This document shows, in pieces, positions 26,830-35,213 of a DNA stretch of 64,000 nt. The notes under the pieces are model-generated. The model was not told the origin of the DNA. It saw only the letters and a program-made list of their open reading frames with translations, and ran no database searches. The position numbers were made by a program, and so were the translations under genes. Position 1 is the stretch's first letter. Each line of letters starts with the position of its first letter. Source of the DNA: Fructobacillus tropaeoli (lineage in GTDB: Bacteria > Bacillota > Bacilli > Lactobacillales > Lactobacillaceae); assembly GCF_001047135.2 (NCBI RefSeq), contig NZ_DF968084.1, positions 27,226 through 91,225 of the forward strand, written 5' to 3'.

Positions 26830-27867
26830 ATGAACGTCAAAAAGCAATTATTAATTGCTGCTGGTTTGGCCGGTTCCGTTGCAGCCGGTCAACATGCAGT
26901 TAGTGCCGACCAGGTACAAAAGCATACAGTTGCCAATGGCGAAACGCTATCAGCATTAGCGTCTCGTTTTAATACGACGGTGGCACAGTTGGCATCGGAT
27001 AATCAAATTCAAAATGTTGATCAAATTTATCAAGGACAAGAATTGATTATCGGTGTTGCCAATACAAACGCCACATCACAAAATGCCACAACACAAACGA
27101 CCGAAAATACTTACCGAGTCCAAGCGGGTGATAACCTGTGGACATTGGCGCAGAAGTTTGGTTTGAGCGTTGATCAGTTGGCCCAAGAAAATAATATCAA
27201 GGATGCCAATCAAATTTTTGTTGGACAGACTTTGTCTGTCAATAAAAATGGCAGCCAGACGAGTTCTCAAAGTGCCCAAACGTCTACATCGCAGTCTGTT
27301 AGTTCCCAGACGGCTGCATCACAGGCTCCTTTATCGCAGTCGGTCAGTTCTCAGGCAGCGGTTTCACAAGCCCCTGCATCGCAGTCTGTTAGTTCCCAGA
27401 CGGCTGCATCACAGGCTCCTGTATCGCAGTCGGTCAGTTCTCAGGCAGCGGTTTCACAAGCCCCTGCATCGCAGTCAGCCAGTTCTCAGGTAGCTGCATC
27501 ACAGGCCCCTGCATCGCAGACTGCTAGTTCTCAGGTAGCTGTTTCCGAGGCCCCTGCATCGCAAGCGGCTCCAACGCCAGTAACTAGCCAGCAAAGCCAG
27601 GCGGTGCAAGTCAGCAACTTGGATTATAATCAAGCTGAACAGCAGGCCCTTCAAACAATCATTATGAAGGAATCTGGTGGCAACGTGAATGCGACAAACG
27701 GCATTTACTTTGGAATTGGCCAGTTATCACCAACTTTGCGTGCTCGCTATGGTGGTAATTCAACTGATTATCAAGATCAGTTGCAAGCAATGAAAGCCTA
27801 TATTGCTGCTCGTTACGGGACTGCACAGGCCGCATTGGCTCATCATTTGCAGTATGGTTGGTACTAA
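26830..27867 (+). CDS. Secreted LysM protein with Ala/Ser/Gln repeats and Apf-type C-terminal domain
   Basis: A 345-residue exported wall protein. A signal peptide (about 1-26, ending AVSA) is followed by two LysM domains (about 31-76 and 95-138) that bind peptidoglycan. Next come a low-complexity Ser/Ala/Gln/Pro tract (154-243) made of 15-residue repeats and a C-terminal domain of about 80 residues. That domain (IIMKESGGNVNATNGIYFGIGQL) matches aggregation-promoting-factor and transglycosylase-like domains; the catalytic Glu would be in KESGG. GAAAGGAG precedes the ATG. It likely acts in cell-wall turnover or aggregation; activity is not established. Confidence 0.85.
   Translation: MNVKKQLLIAAGLAGSVAAGQHAVSADQVQKHTVANGETLSALASRFNTTVAQLASDNQIQNVDQIYQGQELIIGVANTNATSQNATTQTTENTYRVQAGDNLWTLAQKFGLSVDQLAQENNIKDANQIFVGQTLSVNKNGSQTSSQSAQTSTSQSVSSQTAASQAPLSQSVSSQAAVSQAPASQSVSSQTAASQAPVSQSVSSQAAVSQAPASQSASSQVAASQAPASQTASSQVAVSEAPASQAAPTPVTSQQSQAVQVSNLDYNQAEQQALQTIIMKESGGNVNATNGIYFGIGQLSPTLRARYGGNSTDYQDQLQAMKAYIAARYGTAQAALAHHLQYGWY
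27289..27558 (+). repeat. Six 45-bp coding tandem repeats
   Basis: Six in-frame units of 45 bp (15 residues, pattern SQSVSSQxAxSQAPx). The first four form two copies of a 90-bp block (27289-27378 and 27379-27468) that differ at essentially one base. Units five and six are more diverged. The near identity points to recent duplication. Confidence 0.9.
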
Positions 27868-27900
27868 AATCAAAAAAATAAACTTTTTTTGATTTAGGTG

Positions 27901-27929
27901 TTGACGAAAGCGTCTTACCTTGATATACT
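27901..27929 (+). promoter_or_regulatory. Promoter of tRNA-Glu
   Basis: TTGACG (27901-27906), a 17-bp spacer and TATACT (27924-27929), about 42 bp before the tRNA. Confidence 0.75.
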
Positions 27930-27971
27930 AATATAGTTGTTTGATAGAGATATCAAGTAACGACTGACCAT

Positions 27972-28043
27972 GGCTCGTTGGTCAAGTGGCTAAGACGCTG
28001 CCCTTTCACGGCGGAATCGAGAGTTCGATTCTCTCACGAGCTA
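27972..28043 (+). tRNA. tRNA-Glu (TTC)
   Basis: Acceptor stem GGCTCGT / ACGAGCT (one G-U), D-arm GTCAAGTGGCTAAGAC, anticodon TTC in CTTTCAC, T-arm GAGAGTTCGATTCTCTC. CCA is not encoded. Confidence 0.95.
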
Positions 28044-28050
28044 CTATTAA

Positions 28051-28077
28051 AGTCGCAACTTCGGTTGCGGCTTTTTT
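28051..28077 (+). terminator. Terminator after tRNA-Glu
   Basis: GTCGCAAC, TTCG loop, GTTGCGGC, T6. Confidence 0.9.
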
Positions 28078-28092
28078 GTTGTCTAAAAAAGC

Positions 28093-28160
28093 AAAGAAAA
28101 AACCGCTGATTTGACTGGAAAGGCAAGAAGTTTTTAAGCCTTTTAGTGATGTCATCAGCG
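28093..28160 (-). terminator. Terminator of the panE-like gene
   Basis: On the minus strand CGCTGAT pairs with ATCAGCG; inner pairing AAAGGC / GCCTTT lies within the arms, and GGTTTTTTC follows. Confidence 0.7.
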
Positions 28161-28176
28161 ATTCTTACTATAATTT

Positions 28177-29157
28177 TTACTTTTCTGGTTGTGCCAGCTT
28201 GTTAACTGGTGGGTTAAATTCACGCATCGCTTCTGCAAGGTGAACTAAGCTGGTAATCAAGCGTTGGTTAGGAGCTGGTACGCCGTTCTTTTCGGCTAAA
28301 TCAGCCAAGTAGCCATTGATGTAGTCGACTTCCGTTGGACGGCCCTTAACAAAGTCTTGGTACATAGAAGGGAAGTGGAGTGGGTTACCAACGCGGGAAA
28401 CGTAATCCACTTGTTCCAGCATTTCTTGTTCCGTTTCAATCAATTCAATACCGGCAGCCTTTGTCCCTGCATAAACTTCTGCGACCAATGGAGCGGCAAT
28501 CTTTGAAACGAAGTCCTTGTATTGAATCAAGTGACCCATACGAGCCTGGAACATGGTAGCAATTGAATTTTCAACTGCGTTAAAGGCTACCTTGGTGAGC
28601 AATGTTCCCATAAAGTTTTCAGAATATGAAGGATTCAATCCGGCTGCTTGAAAATCCTTTTGAACTTCATCCATAACCTTAGAAGGCTTTTGGGTCAAGT
28701 TCGCATATACGGAACTTGTTTCCCCAATAAAGTCGACATCTCCAAAGTTGTTCAAAATAGTGGCAATCATGGCTGTTCCACCAATAATGTGCTCATCGTC
28801 AAAATATTCTTGAATCTTTTCAATGTGACCCATACCGTTCATGGCTGCCAAAGCGGTTTGTCCCTTTTGGAACTTAGGTTGCAAGCGCTTCAACGCATCT
28901 GCTAACTGCATTTGCTTCATGAAGAAAATCCAGACATCTGGGGTACCTTCATATTCTTCTGGTGAATAAATATTCACCTTAATTGGCGTCTTGTCTTCGT
29001 GGTCAACTGATCGGTAAACCACGTCGCCTTGCGCCTTAATGACGTCAACAGAACCTTGTGTTGGTTCGACAAAATCAACGTCGAGGCCAGCTTCTTCTTG
29101 CAATAAGAGGCCATAACGAAGGCCCATCGCACCCGCACCAACAACAGCATATTTCAT
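28177..29157 (-). CDS. Ketopantoate reductase family protein (PanE/ApbA-like)
   Basis: A 326-residue NADPH-dependent reductase. The N-terminal Rossmann motif GAGAMG (7-12) and the C-terminal helical domain with KVAFNAVENSIATMF and the substrate-site Lys/Asn/Ser pattern match PanE. PanE makes pantoate for CoA synthesis, but in lactic acid bacteria relatives also act as 2-hydroxyacid dehydrogenases on branched-chain keto acids. No other pantothenate synthesis gene is near, so the second role is equally possible. AAGGGGGAATC stands before the start. Confidence 0.85.
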   Translation of the reverse strand: MKYAVVGAGAMGLRYGLLLQEEAGLDVDFVEPTQGSVDVIKAQGDVVYRSVDHEDKTPIKVNIYSPEEYEGTPDVWIFFMKQMQLADALKRLQPKFQKGQTALAAMNGMGHIEKIQEYFDDEHIIGGTAMIATILNNFGDVDFIGETSSVYANLTQKPSKVMDEVQKDFQAAGLNPSYSENFMGTLLTKVAFNAVENSIATMFQARMGHLIQYKDFVSKIAAPLVAEVYAGTKAAGIELIETEQEMLEQVDYVSRVGNPLHFPSMYQDFVKGRPTEVDYINGYLADLAEKNGVPAPNQRLITSLVHLAEAMREFNPPVNKLAQPEK

Positions 29158-29288
29158 ATTGATTCCCCCTTAGTGTGAAAATATTCTAATCTTTTTCTCA
29201 TAATATAACAATAAAACAAGAATCCTGCAAGTCGAGTTTGATTTCGTTATAATGGAGAGGTTAATAACTAGAAAGAGAAATAGAAGCC

Positions 29289-30305
29289 ATGGAAAAAGAA
29301 ATTTATTTAACCGGCGATCGCCCAACCGGAAAACTACATATCGGTCACTATATCGGATCTCTGAAGAATCGGGTGGCCATGCAAAATTCTGGGAAATTTG
29401 ATCCCTATATCATGATTGCGGATACCCAAGCCTTTACGGATAATGCGCGTAATCCTGAAAAAATCAGACAATCATTGACGGAAGTTGCCTTAGATTATTT
29501 GGCTGTTGGATTGGACCCAAAGAAATCAACTATTTTTGTCCAGTCTCAAATTCCAGGTTTAGCTGAATTAACGATGTACTTTATGAATTTGGTTTCATTA
29601 GGACGGTTAGAGCGTAATCCAACAGTCAAGACTGAAATTCAACAAAAGGGCTTCGGGGAAGGGATTCCTGCTGGGTTCTTAACGTATCCAGTTTCTCAAG
29701 CCGCAGATATCACCATTTTTAAGGCAAAAAAGGTCCCAGTTGGTGACGATCAAAAGCCGATGATTGAGCAAACACGTGAATTAGTTCGTTCATTCAATAA
29801 TGCTTATCAAAAAGATGTTTTTGTTGAGCCTGAGGGCGTTTTCCCACCAAAGGGACAGGGCCGTCTTCCTGGAATTGATGGAAATGCGAAGATGTCAAAG
29901 TCATTGAATAATGGGATCTACCTTTCTGATGATCCAGATACTTTAGCTAAGAAAGTCAAGTCAATGTATACCGACCCAACACATATTCGTGTTGAGGACC
30001 CGGGACATGTTGAAGGCAACGTCGTCTTTACCTATTTAGATATTTTTGACCCCGATCAAGGGCGAGTACAAGATTTAAAGGAACAGTACCAGGCTGGGGG
30101 CTTAGGTGATATGAAGCTTAAGAAACACCTATTGGACGTGATGGAAGCTGAATTGGCACCGATTCGTGAGCGCCGGTTAGAGTACGCACAAAACATGGAT
30201 CAGGTATTAGCCATGTTGAAAAATGGCTCAGAAAAAGCAAATCAAAGAGCTGAAGAAACTATGAAAGAGGTTCGAGCAGCCATGGGTATCAATTATTTTA
30301 ATTAA
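29289..30305 (+). CDS. trpS: Tryptophanyl-tRNA synthetase
   Basis: A 338-residue class I synthetase charging tRNA-Trp. The HIGH signature is at 17-20 ([10 protein letters not shown]) and KMSKS at 201-205. The body contains the dimer and Trp-binding segments expected of a TrpRS ([24 protein letters not shown]). No T-box precedes it; the 130 bp upstream hold a TATAAT (29248-29253). The same chromosome segment carries a Trp-type transporter with a Trp-codon leader, but the two are 28 kb apart and not an operon. Confidence 0.95.
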   Translation: MEKEIYLTGDRPTGKLHIGHYIGSLKNRVAMQNSGKFDPYIMIADTQAFTDNARNPEKIRQSLTEVALDYLAVGLDPKKSTIFVQSQIPGLAELTMYFMNLVSLGRLERNPTVKTEIQQKGFGEGIPAGFLTYPVSQAADITIFKAKKVPVGDDQKPMIEQTRELVRSFNNAYQKDVFVEPEGVFPPKGQGRLPGIDGNAKMSKSLNNGIYLSDDPDTLAKKVKSMYTDPTHIRVEDPGHVEGNVVFTYLDIFDPDQGRVQDLKEQYQAGGLGDMKLKKHLLDVMEAELAPIRERRLEYAQNMDQVLAMLKNGSEKANQRAEETMKEVRAAMGINYFN

Positions 30306-30406
30306 GAACAATTCTTGATTACAATAGTTGCACTTTGCTTTTTTTATTACATGACGTAAACTCTTTTACATAAGAATGTTATTTATTTATCGAAGAGGAC
30401 CGTCTT

Positions 30407-31060
30407 GTGTTAATATCGCCATTAAAAAAGAGACCATATTTGTCAAAGTGCTTTTTAGCACTTTTTATTATTCTATCGATTATGCTGCGCTTCAATAGTG
30501 GCTTTTTAGAATTAATGGACACTGTTTTTGCCATTATAGCCCAAGAAATTGCTAGTCATTTCTTATTTTTAGCAGGCCCTGCTAATGTGATGGGAAGTTT
30601 GTGGTTTATTTGGTTAGTTAATATTTTCTGGGCGTTTTTCATTCGGTCTTTGGGCTTTAAAGTTGGCTCTTGGTGGGCGATTAACGTGACCACAATTTTC
30701 TTTATCAGTATGATTATTTGGTCGGCAATAGTTTTCTTAACCTGGAATCACGGGTTAACTTTAGATCAAACGATGCCTGATTTATCATTGGCAATGTGGG
30801 CCTTGTTTTTCTTTGAATTTGACAACATCCTAGTTCGTCGATTTCACGTGGCCCACTGGGTCAAGACCACCATTCAGACCGTCTTTGTGTTAACGTGGAT
30901 TGTGTTAGCTGGCAATAAGATGGTTGGTAGTGATTTGTCCTTTACCACGGTGTTGGGCGCTTTCTTACTGGCCTATATTTACTTCCGTTTAGCTGCTAAG
31001 GTTTACTTAAAGCACGTTAAAAGTTGGTTAGTCATTTTTGCAGTTGACGGTGATATTTAA
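30407..31060 (+). CDS. Unknown polytopic membrane protein
   Basis: A 217-residue protein, strongly hydrophobic throughout, with about six predicted membrane segments. The GTG start at 30407 follows GAAGAGGAC. I do not recognise the family. The layout of helices and a basic C-terminal segment (LAAKVYLKHVKSW) vaguely recalls PAP2 phosphatases, but the catalytic KX6RP, PSGH and SRX5HX3D motifs are missing. It sits between trpS and the lysine riboswitch. No clear terminator separates it from trpS, so cotranscription is possible. Confidence 0.6.
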   Translation: MLISPLKKRPYLSKCFLALFIILSIMLRFNSGFLELMDTVFAIIAQEIASHFLFLAGPANVMGSLWFIWLVNIFWAFFIRSLGFKVGSWWAINVTTIFFISMIIWSAIVFLTWNHGLTLDQTMPDLSLAMWALFFFEFDNILVRRFHVAHWVKTTIQTVFVLTWIVLAGNKMVGSDLSFTTVLGAFLLAYIYFRLAAKVYLKHVKSWLVIFAVDGDI

Positions 31061-31084
31061 ATTGTGTTATGGTAGGAACAACAA

Positions 31085-31230
31085 ACAAAGAGGTCGCAAC
31101 TAAAATGAGTAGCCCTGAAGAGTCTGGCCAAGACAAAGACTGAGGGTGAAAGGTGCAGTTGCCGAAAGGAAATTTTGGGTCAAAAATTTTCCTTGGGCCG
31201 GTGAAGAAGATTCATCGGACTGTCGTTTTT
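31085..31230 (+). promoter_or_regulatory. Lysine riboswitch (L-box)
   Basis: Conserved L-box elements appear in order: AGAGGTCGC (31089-31097), ATGAGTAG, TGAGGGTGAAAGG, GTTGCCGAAAGG, a long hairpin with AAATTTTGG / CCAAAATTT-like arms, TTGGGCCGG and GGACTGTCG (31218-31226). A terminator follows at 31279. Binding of lysine should favour termination and shut off the downstream permease. Confidence 0.93.
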
Positions 31231-31278
31231 AACGGTGCGCTTTGCTAATCATTGCTATCATTATTGAACGAATTTACC

Positions 31279-31315
31279 GCCTGTTTTTGTTTTGTGACAA
31301 AAACGGGTTTTTTTA
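31279..31315 (+). terminator. Riboswitch-controlled terminator
   Basis: CCTGTTTTTGT (31280-31290) pairs with ACAAAAACGGG (31297-31307) and T7 follows. It is the expression platform of the L-box. Confidence 0.88.
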
Positions 31316-31347
31316 TTGTTTGAAATTCATATGAAGGAGTCATGCAA

Positions 31348-32799
31348 ATGGCTGAACAAGATCAAAATGCCATCCAGCAGGAATTGAAGACACGTCATGT
31401 CTCCATGATTGCCTTGGGTGGATCAATTGGAACGGGGCTCTTTTTGGCCTCTGGAGCAACGGTATCACAAGCTGGACCAATGGGCGCCATTACTGCCTAT
31501 TTGGTGATGGGTGTCATGGTTTACTTCCTGATGACTTCACTTGGTGAAATGGCAACTTATATGCCAACTACTGGTTCGTTTTCAGAATACGGTAATCGTT
31601 TTATTGAACCAGCTATGGGCTTTGCCCTTGGGTGGAATTACTGGTTTAACTGGGCGATTACCATTGCGGCTGAAGTCTCGGCGGTTGGTTTGGTCGCGCA
31701 GTTCTGGCTGCCTCACGTACCGGCTTGGGTTTTCTCAGCGATTGTGTTGGCACTGATTTTCTTTATTAATCTCTTTTCCGTTTCGACTTTTGGTGAAACT
31801 GAATTTTGGTTGTCGACAATCAAGGTTGTGACGATTGTCTTCTTCTTGATTATTGGTGTCTTGACCATTTTTGGGGTTATTCACTCAAATCAAAACGTCA
31901 TGCATAACCTGTCTGTTGGTAACCACGGTTTTGTTGGTGGCTTCCAAGGTGTCTTGTCGGTTTTCTTGGTTGCTGGTTTTTCATTCCAGGGAACAGAAAT
32001 GGTGGGGATTACTGCTGGTGAAGCAAAGGACCCATCAAAATCAGTGCCAAAGGCGATTAACTCAGTCTTCTGGCGGATCTTGTTGTTCTATATCGGTGCC
32101 ATCTTTGTGATTTCTGCTTTGGTGTATTACAAGGATCCAAATTTGTTGTCAGCTGCTAATAACAACGACATCACGGTTTCACCATTTACGATTGTCTTCA
32201 AGAATGCTGGTATCGCTTTTGCCGCCTCATTAATGAACGCAGTTATCTTGACGTCAATTATTTCAGCAGCGAATTCAGCTACTTATGCAGCTAACCGAAC
32301 ACTTTACGCCTTGGCCAAGAAGGGTCAGGCACCAAAGGTATTTTCTAAGTTGTCAAAATTTGGTGTGCCTTGGGCATCCCTATTGTTAACGGTCTTCGTT
32401 GGCATGTTTGCTTTCTTGTCAGACATTAAGGGTGGTAGTGAAGCCTACACTTGGTTGGTTGCTGCTTCAGGTCTGTCTGGCTTTATTGCCTGGCTAGGAA
32501 TTGCCTTAGCACATTTGCGCTTCCGTCGTGCCTATGTTCGCCAAGGTAAGGACTTGAACAAGTTGGTCTATAAGGCACGCTGGTTCCCATTTGGTCCGAT
32601 TTTGGCCATTGTTTTGTCAATCGTAGTGATTGTTTTGCAAGACCCAACTTCCTTTACTCACTTTGATTGGGAAAAGATTGGCATGACTTATCTGTCAGTG
32701 CCAATTGTCGTGATTCCATACATTGTCTATAAGATTGTTAAGAAGTCAAAGTTGATTCCTTTAGATGAAATTGATTTGGATTCAAAGGCTGAACATTAA
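31348..32799 (+). CDS. lysP: Lysine permease (APC family)
   Basis: A 483-residue, 12-helix amino-acid/proton symporter. ALGGSIGTGLFLASG (helix 1, substrate backbone-binding GSIGTG) and SFQGTEMVGITAGEAKDP (helix 6) are family landmarks. Lysine specificity is assigned mainly from the L-box leader, with support from LysP-like GSFSEYGNRFIEPAMGFALGWNYWFNWA. Two ATGs lie six bases apart; AAGGAG (31334-31339) gives proper spacing for the second (31348). It is monocistronic with a strong terminator. Confidence 0.92.
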   Translation: MAEQDQNAIQQELKTRHVSMIALGGSIGTGLFLASGATVSQAGPMGAITAYLVMGVMVYFLMTSLGEMATYMPTTGSFSEYGNRFIEPAMGFALGWNYWFNWAITIAAEVSAVGLVAQFWLPHVPAWVFSAIVLALIFFINLFSVSTFGETEFWLSTIKVVTIVFFLIIGVLTIFGVIHSNQNVMHNLSVGNHGFVGGFQGVLSVFLVAGFSFQGTEMVGITAGEAKDPSKSVPKAINSVFWRILLFYIGAIFVISALVYYKDPNLLSAANNNDITVSPFTIVFKNAGIAFAASLMNAVILTSIISAANSATYAANRTLYALAKKGQAPKVFSKLSKFGVPWASLLLTVFVGMFAFLSDIKGGSEAYTWLVAASGLSGFIAWLGIALAHLRFRRAYVRQGKDLNKLVYKARWFPFGPILAIVLSIVVIVLQDPTSFTHFDWEKIGMTYLSVPIVVIPYIVYKIVKKSKLIPLDEIDLDSKAEH

Positions 32800-32852
32800 A
32801 AATTGGTTATTCAGCCGGATTTCGGTTGGGTAGGTTATGTTTCTTAATTAAT

Positions 32853-32888
32853 AAAAGAGCTTCCACCTTTAGGGTGGAAGCTCTTTTT
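32853..32888. terminator. Bidirectional terminator between lysP and the TetR gene
   Basis: AAAAGAGCTTCCACC, TTTA loop, GGGTGGAAGCTCTTTTT; perfect stem, usable from both sides. Confidence 0.93.
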
Positions 32889-32912
32889 GTGAAAGAAATC
32901 AGTGCTAATAGG

Positions 32913-33503
32913 TTAATCGCTCATTTCAGCTAAATCAAGAATAGAATTTGAGAAAAGATAGATAAAGCGTTGAGCAAAAATGTCAGGCTTAACAGGCTCT
33001 TCTTGCGTGAGCCAGATACTGATGGCGGCCATGACTTGGTTAATCGTAAGTTCAGCAAGTGTTTGTGAGGTTAACTCATGTTGGTTTCCGTTTGCACCAT
33101 CAAAGTAGGGGATGAGCATGTCGATGTACTGTTGATTTAAGTAGGGACGCCAGGCTGGATCTGCTACTTTTGAATAAAAAACACCAAGGAATTCATGTTT
33201 TTCATAAAGTGATGGAATAACGTTTTCAGCGAAAAAACTTAGTAATTCTTTGAAGGAATGGTTTTTGTCATGAAAGGCAAAGCACTTTAACTGTTGGTAT
33301 GGTTTATTATCAACGTAATAATGCAGTGATTGCGTTAATTCCTCAATATTTTGAAAATGATTTTTGTAGATAGCTTGTCTGGAGACACCTAATTCTTCAG
33401 CGATTTTGGCTAATGAAATATCTTTTGTACTCTCAGCGACTCGGGCGACCTTCAGGTATGCGTAAAAAATGCGTTCGGTTGTCACGGGTTGGGGATTTTC
33501 CAT
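32913..33503 (-). CDS. TetR family transcriptional regulator
   Basis: A 196-residue regulator with an N-terminal helix-turn-helix (ISLAKIAEELGVSRQAIYKNHF, about residues 29-50) and a helical ligand/dimer domain. It is convergent with lysP and stands alone. The next + strand genes are a possible small RNA and an iron-type ABC importer more than 600 bp away, so its target is not clear from context. CGAAAGGACACC stands before the start. Confidence 0.85.
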   Translation of the reverse strand: MENPQPVTTERIFYAYLKVARVAESTKDISLAKIAEELGVSRQAIYKNHFQNIEELTQSLHYYVDNKPYQQLKCFAFHDKNHSFKELLSFFAENVIPSLYEKHEFLGVFYSKVADPAWRPYLNQQYIDMLIPYFDGANGNQHELTSQTLAELTINQVMAAISIWLTQEEPVKPDIFAQRFIYLFSNSILDLAEMSD

Positions 33504-33632
33504 GGTGTCCTTTCGATTAAATGAAAATTAATATTGTGGATTATTGAACATTATACCATCTCGGGGGCTGATAAAATGGTCTTTTTAGAAATTGATTGAC
33601 AGTTGTGGTTAACACCTGACAACCAAAAGCCC

Positions 33633-33662
33633 TTGAAAAGAGTGGACAAAACTCGGTAGAAT
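33633..33662 (+). promoter_or_regulatory. Candidate promoter of the 33.7-kb small transcription unit
   Basis: TTGAAA (33633-33638), an 18-bp spacer and TAGAAT (33657-33662). Confidence 0.45.
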
Positions 33663-33716
33663 GTAACTGTTGTGACACTGTTATGTCTTTTATTTATAGC
33701 AAAGAGGAGAGACTTT

Positions 33717-33785
33717 GTGAAGAGGCAGAGCGGTCCGCGTGATGTCCGTGCGTCGTTTCACTTAATCTGCATTGGTGAGAGATGA
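33717..33785 (+). CDS. Candidate 22-residue leader peptide or small protein (GTG start)
   Basis: A GTG codon seven bases after GAGGAG opens 22 codons whose product begins MKRQSGPRDVRAS and ends FHLICIGER. The stop codon at 33783-33785 touches the 5' arm of the intrinsic terminator that follows, so a translating ribosome would disrupt that stem. No amino acid is strongly repeated. It may be a leader peptide, a small protein, or chance. No structural gene lies between this terminator and the next one. Confidence 0.4.
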   Translation: MKRQSGPRDVRASFHLICIGER

Positions 33786-33826
33786 AAGGACCAGTTGGGG
33801 CAACGATTAAACTCCCTGGTCCTTTT
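33785..33826 (+). terminator. Terminator/attenuator of the small unit
   Basis: AAAGGACCAG (33785-33794) pairs with CTGGTCCTTTT (33816-33826); inner GGG / CCC pairs are possible. The tail is only T4, so it may be partial. Confidence 0.7.
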
Positions 33827-33916
33827 AAGGTGCATAACTTTGTTGATTAGCAAATCAGTAATTGGTGAACTGCAAGTATACATAGGTTTGAAGGTCCACA
33901 ACAAAATATTTTTCAA

Positions 33917-33957
33917 GAAAAGGATTGACCGAAGATGAGAGCGGTCAATCCTTTTTC
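33917..33957 (+). terminator. Second strong terminator in the 33.5-34.2 kb region
   Basis: AAAAGGATTGACCG pairs perfectly with CGGTCAATCCTTTTT around an AAGATGAGAG loop. It isolates everything upstream from the ABC operon. Confidence 0.9.
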
Positions 33958-34105
33958 TTTTTTGTTGTCTGGGGATAATTTACCCAATTAATCAATTTAA
34001 ATATTTATATTTTTTTAATTTATTTAAAATGCATATTAAGGCTGATTTAACCGGTTTTTGATAACAATTTTTGCTGAATTTTAAAGAAGGGACTCTTGAC
34101 TTTGA

Positions 34106-34134
34106 TTGACAGAAATGGCCACTTTCCGTATAGT
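34106..34134 (+). promoter_or_regulatory. Promoter of the FecCD-type ABC operon
   Basis: TTGACA (34106-34111), a 17-bp spacer and TATAGT (34129-34134). The 5' leader is about 70 nt. Confidence 0.8.
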
Positions 34135-34162
34135 GGATACTTAGTAAAAATCTTAACAAAGT

Positions 34163-34176
34163 TCATGGATCCATGA
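34163..34176. promoter_or_regulatory. Perfect 14-bp palindrome in the ABC operon leader
   Basis: TCATGGATCCATGA reads identically on both strands and lies about 30 bp downstream of the -10. It is a candidate operator for a dimeric regulator of iron or cofactor uptake; a short RNA hairpin is the alternative. Confidence 0.4.
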
Positions 34177-34211
34177 CATAGCACCGTTTTCGAACAGAAA
34201 GGGACCTAACG

Positions 34212-35213
34212 ATGGCATATCAAGAAAAGAATCGCCGCAAAATTTTACTTCTCCTCCTCATGGGCCTTTTGGCCTTCTCTTTAGTGATAGTCGATATCTA
34301 TCATGGCTTTGGCACCCTGTCCTTTTTAGGGACGAATGTAGCAAGTCAGCAGCCGGAATTGGCAGGCGTCGTCTTGAAGATGCGCTTAACTCGAACGCTG
34401 ACAGCGGCCTTAGTTGGCGCGTCTTTGGGATTAGCAGGATTGTGTATGCAGAATATGCTGAAAAATCCAATTGCAACCCCCTTTACCCTGGGTTTGTCAT
34501 CGGCGGCTAGCTTTGGCGCCTCGCTGAGCATCCTATCGGGTTTTCCCTTTGTCTTTGGGCAGGCGAACGTTCAGGCCAGTGCCATTTTTTTCTGCTTTTT
34601 GGGCAGTGCTGTTATTTTGCTGATTTTTTCAGCTGGCCAAGTGAGTATGAACACGATTATCTTAGTTGGGACTGCGATTAATTTGTTCTTTACTTCTTTG
34701 CAGGAGTTATCCAAGTACTTTGCTAGCGAGCGGAATGCCCAACGAATGACGACCTGGAGCCTTGGTGATTTATCAAAGTCTTCCTGGGATAGTGTCTTAG
34801 TGGTCTTTATTGTTCTCTACATTGTGCTGGTACTGATTTATCGGCAAAGTTGGGAAATGAATCTCGTGCAGCTGTCTGATGAAAGCGCCCAGTCGATGGG
34901 TGTCAACGTCAAAAGAACGCGTCTTTTAATTTTCTTTGCTTCGGCGCTGGTAACGGCTGTGGCGATTTCCTTTGTTGGGACGATTGGTTTTATCGGTTTG
35001 ATTGCGCCACACTTTGTCAAAATGCTTGTCGGTAACGATGCCAGATTTACAATTATCGGTTCGGCCATTATGGGTGTGGTGGTTTTGTTGTTGGCGGCGG
35101 TTGTTTCCAAGGCGTTGATTCCCGGTACGATTATCCCGGTCGGCATTATTACTAGTTTGGTCGGTGTGCCGTTTATGTGCCTAGTGGCCATTCGAAAGGG
35201 GCAACGCTCATGA
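34212..35213 (+). CDS. Iron/cofactor ABC transporter permease (FecCD family)
   Basis: A 333-residue membrane permease, about ten helices, of the BtuC/FhuB/FecCD type that imports siderophores, heme or corrinoids. Typical segments are RLTRTLTAALVGASLGLAG, QNMLKNPIATPFTLGLSSAAS, and the coupling region ALVTAVAISFVGTIGFIGLIAPH. GAAAGGGACC precedes the ATG. Its stop overlaps the ATPase start (ATGA). It encodes a single permease, so it would act as a homodimer. The ligand cannot be told from sequence. Confidence 0.92.
   Translation: MAYQEKNRRKILLLLLMGLLAFSLVIVDIYHGFGTLSFLGTNVASQQPELAGVVLKMRLTRTLTAALVGASLGLAGLCMQNMLKNPIATPFTLGLSSAASFGASLSILSGFPFVFGQANVQASAIFFCFLGSAVILLIFSAGQVSMNTIILVGTAINLFFTSLQELSKYFASERNAQRMTTWSLGDLSKSSWDSVLVVFIVLYIVLVLIYRQSWEMNLVQLSDESAQSMGVNVKRTRLLIFFASALVTAVAISFVGTIGFIGLIAPHFVKMLVGNDARFTIIGSAIMGVVVLLLAAVVSKALIPGTIIPVGIITSLVGVPFMCLVAIRKGQRS

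Noticed and set aside
27170..27493. Arg/His-rich open frame overlapping the LysM protein in another frame
   Set aside because: It is produced by the 45-bp repeats read out of frame, with no independent RBS or conserved features.
27289..27558. Possible CRISPR-like array
   Set aside because: The repeats are contiguous, in frame and without unique spacers; they encode a protein tract.
31231..31278. A second riboswitch or leader peptide between the L-box and its terminator
   Set aside because: The segment has no start codon with an RBS and is fully accounted for as the linker of the lysine riboswitch expression platform.
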